From Mnemiopsis leidyi (lineage: Eukaryota > Ctenophora > Tentaculata > Lobata > Bolinopsidae), in the NCBI GenBank assembly GCA_000226015.1, contig JH152792.1:31960-92150 (forward strand): 60,191 bases of DNA, given 5' to 3'. Position numbers and translations under genes: made by a program. The notes below the pieces were generated by a model, which was not told where the DNA came from, did no database searches, and saw only the letters and a program-made list of their open reading frames with translations. Positions 54,501-60,191 of the stretch are shown here, piece after piece (the stretch's first letter is position 1; each line of letters starts with the position of its first letter).

Positions 54501-55608
54501 AATAAAACTGCTGCACCCTCATTTCTGACATGCTTGAACGATTTTACTCCTCGAAATTTGGGTCGATCTGTCAGCTGTTACTGCACGAGATAGATCATGA
54601 TATTTATCTGACAAAATGAGAAGCGTGGAGAGATAATTATCAGTTCAGTGCCGACGTTTCAAAGTTTCAAGAGACCGTACTACTATACCATAGGGATTGC
54701 CAATTTTCTCAACTCTCCTCATTAAAGCATTGTCATGACACGTGACATATCAGGATGAACTTCAATATTACCGCTAAACGCATTGAACCATGAAAAGATC
54801 TAAACAAATAGAGAAGTTTCCAGTTTCCAAGAGGAGGCCCTGCTGTTTGGAACAGAGTTTCTTTCTTCCCCGCCCTTCGGGCAGGTTGGGATAAGTATGT
54901 TCTACTGAGTACAGTCTCTATGTAAATAAACTAGTTGTCAGGAAACTTGTCCAGCAGTCAGAACACTAATTATTGAGACCAAGTTAATCTGAGAAATGAG
55001 GAATATTTTATGAAGGAGCAAACCGCGCCCTTTCAACTTAGACCTCAGTGTTAGAGGTTTTATTTACACATTAAAAGTGACATCAGTAAAACGAGAATGT
55101 AGTCTTACCTCGTCGTTAAAAGGAGTGACTTTCTGATACCCAAACTCGATCTTGTAAACTGTGTTCCTGTAAGTTATATAATCTTATAATGGTGAGTCTC
55201 TTCATAATCAGGAGTTATCGCAGTGACGAAATGATAAATTAGACACTTTATTTTGGTTAGACCACGTTTACTAGCGTGGTATAGACGTCAGGATGAGCGA
55301 ATCTGGATGCAGTACTGCGGAATTTTCAACTGGAAAGACGCAAACTAGCAGAATTAATAAACAAACAAACATTAACTCATTCAAGTTAAGATTGAGCTGT
55401 CGTCAAGCAGCAACGATGTCTCTTCAATTATGATAAGTCCACATGATTATGTCAGATCAACTAATTTAATTAGACTGAGAAAATAGAAAGTTATTGTAAA
55501 ATATAGAAAGAACTTACCTTGCTCCAATCACAATCTCTCCCTGGGACACGGAAACAAGTGAAGAAAAGTTAGCGTTCTCGTAGTCGTATCTCGAACATCG
55601 GTAACAGT
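30504..55608 (-). CDS. transmembrane semaphorin with two Ig domains (5' exon missing)
   Basis: Exons: 55608-55518, 55166-55109, 52797-52639, 51357-51255, 50489-50373, 49337-49157, 47847-47731, 44893-44764, 39175-39075, 37296-37226, 33822-33618, 33193-33059, 32895-32736, 32551-32363, 32208-32040, 31901-31744, 31281-31095, 30916-30504. Every junction keeps phase; 913 residues plus an unseen signal-peptide exon. Sema domain: GEIVIGARNTVYKI, EQDCQNYYKVL, LCGTSSFQPMCD, ICPSDPN, DWLNRPTFVYS, VYSRVARICKNDIG, SKARIYCTSN, GSILCSYQIKDIDAVFSGPY, IIYAGSEEGYVVRV. PSI domain: ECLDLYYPYCSWC. Two Ig domains (LLCSG with DMGTYVCTL; LQCQAEGSPRPTIQWFK with EGKYWCTATN). TM: MVVAIVVSAVICFVIGLIV. The tail carries APPAYDD (a PPxY motif) and PPLLPPTP. 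Semaphorins signal through plexins in cell guidance and adhesion. Class 4 is closest in layout, but it normally has one Ig. Confidence 0.94.
32990..33046. repeat. tandem duplication, 24 bp x 2, beside the PSI-exon donor
   Basis: cggggaatttacacgagaaa at 33001 is repeated at 33025. The array ends about 12 bases before the donor of semaphorin exon 33193-33059 but does not include it. Confidence 0.85.
34563..34585 (+). promoter_or_regulatory. E-box/CCAAT pair, 12-base spacing
   Basis: CACGTG at 34563-34568, twelve bases, CCAAT at 34581-34585, in the semaphorin intron 33823-37225. The surrounding sequence is GC-richer than the rest of the intron. E-box plus CCAAT with fixed spacing is the known arrangement for USF-type bHLH factors with NF-Y. 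Confidence 0.45.
37456..37913. repeat. minisatellite, 50-bp unit, about 9 copies
   Basis: Unit begins tggctgcagtttgtgtagct and ends near ctacttaggc, repeated about nine times with few substitutions and constant length. It lies in the semaphorin intron 37297-39074. It does not contain a splice site of this gene. Confidence 0.95.
38075..38097 (+). promoter_or_regulatory. E-box/CCAAT pair, 12-base spacing
   Basis: CACGTG at 38075-38080 and CCAAT at 38093-38097 with twelve bases between. The spacer (atccgatcttgt) partly resembles that of the pair at 34563 (acccggcactgt). Confidence 0.45.
40327..40349 (+). promoter_or_regulatory. E-box/CCAAC pair, 12-base spacing
   Basis: CACGTG at 40327-40332, then CCAAC (one mismatch to CCAAT) at 40345-40349. 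Further CACGTG copies lie at 40296 and 40398, and a plain CCAAT lies near 40375, so this is a small cluster of such sites inside the intron 39176-44763. Confidence 0.38.
42441..42741. repeat. 17-bp tandem array, 18 copies, each a consensus splice donor on the semaphorin sense strand
   Basis: The unit acttactcaagtaaaaa (with -tataac variants) occurs 18 times. Read on the - strand, which is the sense strand of the semaphorin pre-mRNA here, every copy contains GAGTAAGT, a near-perfect 5' splice site. It lies in the intron 39176-44763. An open frame of about 60 codons ends exactly at the first unit but does not fit the semaphorin phase. Confidence 0.93.
45618..45709. repeat. tandem duplication, 47 bp x 2
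   Basis: ggtttagaaagataaagtag at 45618 recurs at 45665, with the following gtgacctggtctaatta. Intronic, with few differences between copies. Confidence 0.88.
46540..46785. repeat. 20-bp tandem array, about 11 copies
   Basis: Unit aactgtaactatggaacata with small variants (ttaactg, tcaactg, and inserted ccatggaaca). Intron 44894-47730 of the semaphorin gene. No splice-site or coding content noticed. Confidence 0.9.
47648..47714. repeat. tandem duplication, 34 bp x 2, close to a donor
   Basis: gttgtgataaagaagcgata at 47648 recurs at 47682. The array ends about 15 bases from the donor of semaphorin exon 47847-47731 without including it. Confidence 0.88.
49356..49378 (+). promoter_or_regulatory. 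E-box/CCAAT pair, 12-base spacing
   Basis: CACGTG at 49356-49361 and CCAAT at 49374-49378, only about 20 bases upstream of the acceptor of semaphorin exon 49337-49157. The overlap with the polypyrimidine region makes a chance occurrence possible. Confidence 0.35.
49805..49827 (+). promoter_or_regulatory. E-box/CCAAT pair, 12-base spacing
   Basis: CACGTG at 49805-49810 and CCAAT at 49823-49827, followed by another CCAAT near 49853. Lies in the intron 49338-50372. Confidence 0.42.
50095..50232. repeat. 36-bp tandem array, 4 copies
   Basis: gtgcggatattta (or gtgcggaaattta) recurs exactly every 36 bases at 50111, 50147, 50183 and 50219. Because 36 is a multiple of three, the - strand keeps an open frame with a 12-residue repeat; it has no splice fit to the semaphorin and is probably not translated. 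Confidence 0.88.
52771..52872. repeat. tandem duplication, 51 bp x 2, containing the acceptor of a semaphorin exon
   Basis: ataggcgctgttactg at 52771 recurs at 52822. On the - strand each copy contains aaattccag|GTGCCGGTG, the 3' splice site I assign to exon 52797-52639. The second acceptor lies 51 bases upstream at 52848. The two copies differ mainly at one base (gagcag against gatcag). Confidence 0.9.
53803..53828. promoter_or_regulatory. triple CACGTG E-box cluster
   Basis: Three CACGTG palindromes at 53803, 53816 and 53823 within 26 bases, and a fourth near 53606. It lies in the large 5' intron 52798-55108 of the semaphorin. CACGTG is bound by USF, MYC/MAX and MITF/TFE-type bHLH proteins; which one applies cannot be told. 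Confidence 0.45.
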
Positions 55609-58600
55609 CTGAAAAGTTGGTCTGTAATGTTGAGACTTGAGATGCTTTTTTATTTTCATTTGATCACAGTATTCGGTAAGACTTGTATGGGAGAGTTAAG
55701 GGTGACTTGTGACTTCTATCGGTGTCTGCAAATCAACAGTTGACACTTATCACAACCTTAACAAAACGGTAGTTTAATAATGAACACGATTAATAAGATT
55801 GTCAAGTACATACATCTTTCAAATAAAATGCGAAAGGAACGGAAAATCTCCATTCTATAAACCATGCTTAACAGAACGGCCCTTAAACAAATCTTTCAAT
55901 GTTGCTTGAACCTATCACTGAGCTGCAATAATTGTTGGAAAGATGGTTAAAACAAAAATCCGCTCAAGACGATCCACATAGCCTGCCTTATAAGAAAGGA
56001 GTGCAGTTCCTCGAATCCTCGGAATTCTCAGGACGCCACAGGAATGAACGTTATTCAACATGCTCATTATTCATGGATCATAATTAAACACTCTACAGAC
56101 GGTTGACAGGCCTGCACACATTATTAGCACGTGACACGGGGCCGCCTCCTGATTGGAGAGGCGAGTTTCTGCGGAGCCTCCTGATTGGTGGAACACAAAA
56201 CTAGAGTGTAATATTGTCACTATCGGGGCTGGAGGGTATCTTACCCCCTCCCCCGACACGAAAGTTTTCTTGGCACAAAAAATGTGTGTTTTATGCTTTC
56301 ATGGTACATACCTTATCAAGTCACTAAATCGGCCATCTTTTAATTATCACTGTAAAATGTCATTGAAGTTCGCTCGTTATAAATGAATTTTTAATATGAA
56401 ACAACGTAGAATCATTCTGTATTCTTTTCTAACCATTCACTTTGTCTTTGTGGGGCACACAAGCAGAAACGTGCACAAGAATTTAATGTCTCTTACGTCA
56501 GCCGTATTTTAATTTCCTTCTAAATGAACGGTGATTTCATCCGGGGGAATCTACAAGCTAAGGCGGTTGGAAGAAAATAAATTTCGGCAAGCTTCTAGTT
56601 ATTCAAGCGACTCCTAATACCCCTAGAAAATATTTTATATTTCACCGGAAACCAGTTTTAAAACTTGAGATAAAACGAGATGTTCGCCGAGATGGTGCCA
56701 GTTTTCCCACATCTCGGGAAAGCATACGAAAATAAGCGCCACTTCACTGTGTCTTTGTGAGAGTAGTCACACTGTGTGTACTGCGTGTGTACATGCTAGG
56801 GAAGTGTGGCAACTGTGGTAGCCGAGCTTTCAATCTCTTTTTCTTGTGAGAATGCGAGCAGATTAACACACTTGTTTTAGAATGTGTGAAAGTGTGTATG
56901 TGCTTATTGCTTTGTCTCGGACATGAATTGCCAAAAGGATTAGTGTTTGTAAGCGGTCATTTCCGTATTACAAAACAGTCTATTTCATAGCTGGAACTTT
57001 CAAATCATATCAAATGAAAAACCCTGTTACTAAGGAAGCAGAGTGTTAATCCCGGTCTGCAATCAAATCGAGTGTACCAATCAGCTTGACCTATAATGTG
57101 CACGGAAAGATTAAGGTTCCAGACGCCAGACAGTGTAAATTAACGTGAAACTATTTTTACAATCCTTGGTACATTACTCCACAAAACCAAATTAATTTAA
57201 TGAAATGGTGCTCTGATTCTACACACATCTCCACTTTATCCACACTGGCAACAGAATGAAATTTTCAGTTGGAATCTAATGAAATGTAAGTGTATAGTTT
57301 AATGCTCTCTTAAGTCATGAGGATCTTACCTAATGAGTGTGGGAACCATGGAAAATGGATTGTGTGTCGTGTACTCCCAAAAAGTACAACTATACATATA
57401 TGTAAACTGTTCAGTGTTCATAAAGGGAAAAGAAGCTAAACAAGAAGCTGACTTTGTAACATGCAATGTACAATCGATTTCAGTTTATTCCAGCTACAAT
57501 CAAACTGCTTCTGCAGAAGTTTCTTTGTAAATTATAGCCAATCAAAATTCTTAGCTAAGTAGCTATAGATCAAAGGATAAATCATTTGATTTGACAGCTT
57601 TACTGAAAGAAAACGGATTCAATGCTGAAACTTCCTGAAAAATGGTCATTTACAATACAGAAGAGTAAAGTAAGAGTCAAAATATCATACCTTTTTCCCT
57701 GAACTTTGACACCCAATGATCGCCAACAACAAATGTAATTATCTGCATCCATAATATTAATATCAACATACCTAAGAATTGTTACTGGTAATGATTTTGG
57801 ATAAAAAGTCGCTAAATGATAGAGCACTAGATTCTCGACGAAGCCTTTGCATAGAAATGGACACAGGACAAAAAGATGAAGGAAAAAAGGTATCGTAGCC
57901 TAATTTATGGACACCTAATTTATGGTTCACCGTCTTCCAATTACCTACATAGAATATTTGCCTTGTTTCAGATATGGATGTTCTTGTTAAGAATAATAAT
58001 GTAGTGCCCTTAACCTTATAAACAAATATTATGATAATAAAATACTATTATTAAAATATTGGCAACAGTTCAATGTAAGCTGCGTTTTGTAAACTCCCAT
58101 GACAATGATTTTGTCATTGATTAATTGAAGAAGACAATATCCATCTCAGTGATGCACTAGACCACCAAAAGTATTTTGGAACTTTTTGAAAGAACTTTTG
58201 GGCAGGATGTCCGGCAAAAAGGTAAACGGCCGAGGCAGGGCCTGCCTGTCTGGCAAAAATGTAACAGCCGGGGCACGATTGGGGCAGGGTTGGGGTAGGG
58301 TGTCGGACAGGGTTAGACAAAATATCTTGGAGTGACATTGGGCATAGAAGGGGTACCAAGGATATTACTATTCATTCAAAATTCTATTGTCATTGTAGCC
58401 AATTTCAAATAAAATTTTCATCATTATCATACACCTACGCTGGAGTGTGAAGTGTGTGCTACACGATTCACCTTTTCCCATTTTAAGATTGAAATATTTA
58501 AGAGGAAAAATCGATCTTAAACTTGACTACTTACCATCTAAAATAGTTTAGTTAAGTCAGGTATCTTTTTTTTACAAGTTTTTGGAAAATTCTGACATAG

Positions 58601-60191
58601 TTTTAAATTGAGTAGAAGGTGTTGATTATTTAGAGAACAAGATAAAGCACGAAAGCTTTCTAAAAGATTCTCCATTTATAGCTTAAAGTTAATTCGATAT
58701 GCTGGCATCATTATTCATAATCTATTATTTATTATAAGTAAAGGGATGTGGTGCTCAGAGGGCACCACTGAGAGATTCTGCCAAAGTGGCCTTGTGCTAT
58801 CTAAGTCTTGATTTGTAAAAATTGTACCCAGACTTGAACTGAAGGAGCACCTGAGAGATGTTAGATCCATTAAGGGAGACCCTCCTCATTAACACTCAAT
58901 CAAGGTTACCGCTAATTGGGCTGAGTCGACAGAAGAGGACTAATGCCCTTAGCCCACTCCTGAAATCAATAATTATGAAACTAAACATCATCACTGCTTT
59001 GTCAAACTTCTTATCCTTACTCCTTCATTTCTCAATTGACATAGTCATACCTTCAATATATACAAATATAAGCATATAAAAAATAAGAATAAACAGCTGC
59101 CTTTTTCTAAAAACGCAATGTTAACATATATCTAAATAAAGATTTGCACAGAGATATCAAAATTAATTTTCTTTTAATATAAATTAATACCCTGCCTTTT
59201 AGCCACACTTGGGTTAAGCCTCAAAACTTCAACCTGCTTCTCTTTATTTTCAAGATAGCCTTTCCCGTCATTAAAACTATATCTGAAACTCTACGATTGG
59301 CAGATATAGGAATCAACATGCTACCTCCTTCATAGTGGGCGGGGTAGGTACCACTACACCACTGACCCAGTGGCACTTTTGAGAACAGCGAAATTCCATC
59401 CTATCACCATAAATACAGCCCATCAAGAGAGCTTGCAGCAATAAACTAATTCACTCTGTTTCTTAGTGAACTGTCACATCTTTTTTAATCGAAAACTCTT
59501 AATTATTATCATTATTGTACAATATAATACTTGAAACATTCATAATAAATAAACTATGTTTTGATCTTGAGATCTAAGCAGAGTGAACCAAACAATTTAA
59601 AATGATTCATTATAAGTCAACACTCTCACATGTAAAAACAAGTTTGTAAATTTTGTATTCAAATGAATACCTTTCAATGTATCATCAATATTAATAACCC
59701 CCTGAGGATAAGTTAAAGCCTTGCTAGGACATCAAATCTTGCCCATTTTTATTAATGTATCCCATCTTAGCATGGCAAACGGTTTTTTCAGTAAAAGTAA
59801 AAGAGAATTTCAGTAAAAGAGAATTTTATTTTACGTCTTCATATTACAAAAAGAACCACAAAATACCGCCATAAAATTACTATCATGAGTTGCTCCAACC
59901 ATAGCCCTTATGCGCGCGCCACCAAAAGGTGCAGCGCGGCGCAAGCACTCGGTCAGGTAAATTCATGAAAGTCATAAAAACCGAATTCTGGCACCATTTA
60001 CATATGCCGTAAAAATGTCTATAGACAAAAGAACAAACAAATAATACATGTATAGTTTAAAACATTGAATAAAACACAATTTTTGAACCCAGCCGACAGT
60101 ATTTGTGGAGTTATCAGTAAAAAATTTGTTACAATCTACGCGATAATTCAATAAAATATCCGAATAATTCCAGGGCAGATTTTAGATCATG
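55609..60191. other. upstream region of the semaphorin gene, no gene identified
   Basis: The first identified exon enters in phase 1 and lacks a signal peptide, so at least one more 5' exon must exist here or beyond the window. I searched the - strand for an ATG with a hydrophobic leader ending in a phase-1 donor and found none convincing. The stretch is AT-rich and holds small repeats (a 39-base near-tandem pair at about 58213 and 58252, and a gtggtgc/gcaccac hairpin near 58750). No + strand gene is supported. Confidence 0.5.

Noticed and set aside
57326-57352. Candidate first exon of the semaphorin (short ATG segment followed by gtaaga on the - strand)
   Set aside because: It encodes only about six residues without a signal peptide and ends in phase 2, whereas the next exon needs phase 1.
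58114-58359. 81-residue - strand frame with Pro/Cys-rich sequence
   Set aside because: It covers a GC-rich near-tandem repeat (39-base spacing) and lacks similarity or splice context.

Overview
This is nuclear DNA from an animal. The genes have spliced GT-AG introns, and one of them is a transmembrane semaphorin, a family typical of metazoans. Base composition is AT-rich, intergenic spacers are short (mostly under 1 kb in the left half), and short tandem duplications of 20-70 bp are common. The proteins are clearly homologous to human ones but quite diverged. A non-bilaterian or other invertebrate lineage fits, and a ctenophore-like animal is one possibility, but the sequence alone does not settle the clade. 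There is one 11-base assembly gap (25271-25281).

Left part (1-16474): the last two coding exons of a UBE2N/Ubc13 ubiquitin-conjugating enzyme lie on the + strand and converge on a complete long-chain acyl-CoA synthetase (ACSL) gene on the - strand. The ACSL gene has 11 constitutive positions. At one of them there are two alternative copies of the same exon (15036-14882 and 14817-14666), which must be mutually exclusive to keep the frame. An intronless SLC22-type organic cation/carnitine-like transporter sits inside the ACSL intron 5706-10132, on the same strand.

Middle (17322-23737): three more - strand genes follow head-to-tail: OGG1 (8-oxoguanine DNA glycosylase), a small single-pass membrane protein of unknown identity, and an ALDH9A1-type aminobutyraldehyde dehydrogenase. 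All five - strand genes of the left half have a splice-acceptor-like AG a few bases upstream of the start codon. That suggests 5'UTR introns or spliced-leader trans-splicing. ALDH9A1 (carnitine synthesis), SLC22 (possible carnitine transport) and ACSL (acyl-CoA production) could all serve fatty-acid use, but the link is inference.

Right part: 23738-27065 is repeat-rich intergenic DNA with nested palindromic MITE-like pieces. A + strand gene (27066-28809) encodes an unrecognised cysteine-rich type I membrane protein with a tyrosine motif at the C terminus. From 55608 down to 30504 runs a large - strand semaphorin gene of 18 identified exons (913 residues plus a missing N terminus). Its architecture is sema, PSI, two Ig domains, a membrane segment and a cytoplasmic tail with a PPxY motif. 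Its introns hold several minisatellites and many CACGTG E-boxes, five of them followed by CCAAT or CCAAC exactly 12 bases later.

The most unusual theme is tandem repeats that include a splice site of the host gene. The clear cases are ACSL 9681-10152, two ALDH9A1 introns, and one semaphorin acceptor. A related array at 42441-42741 repeats a consensus donor 18 times inside a semaphorin intron.
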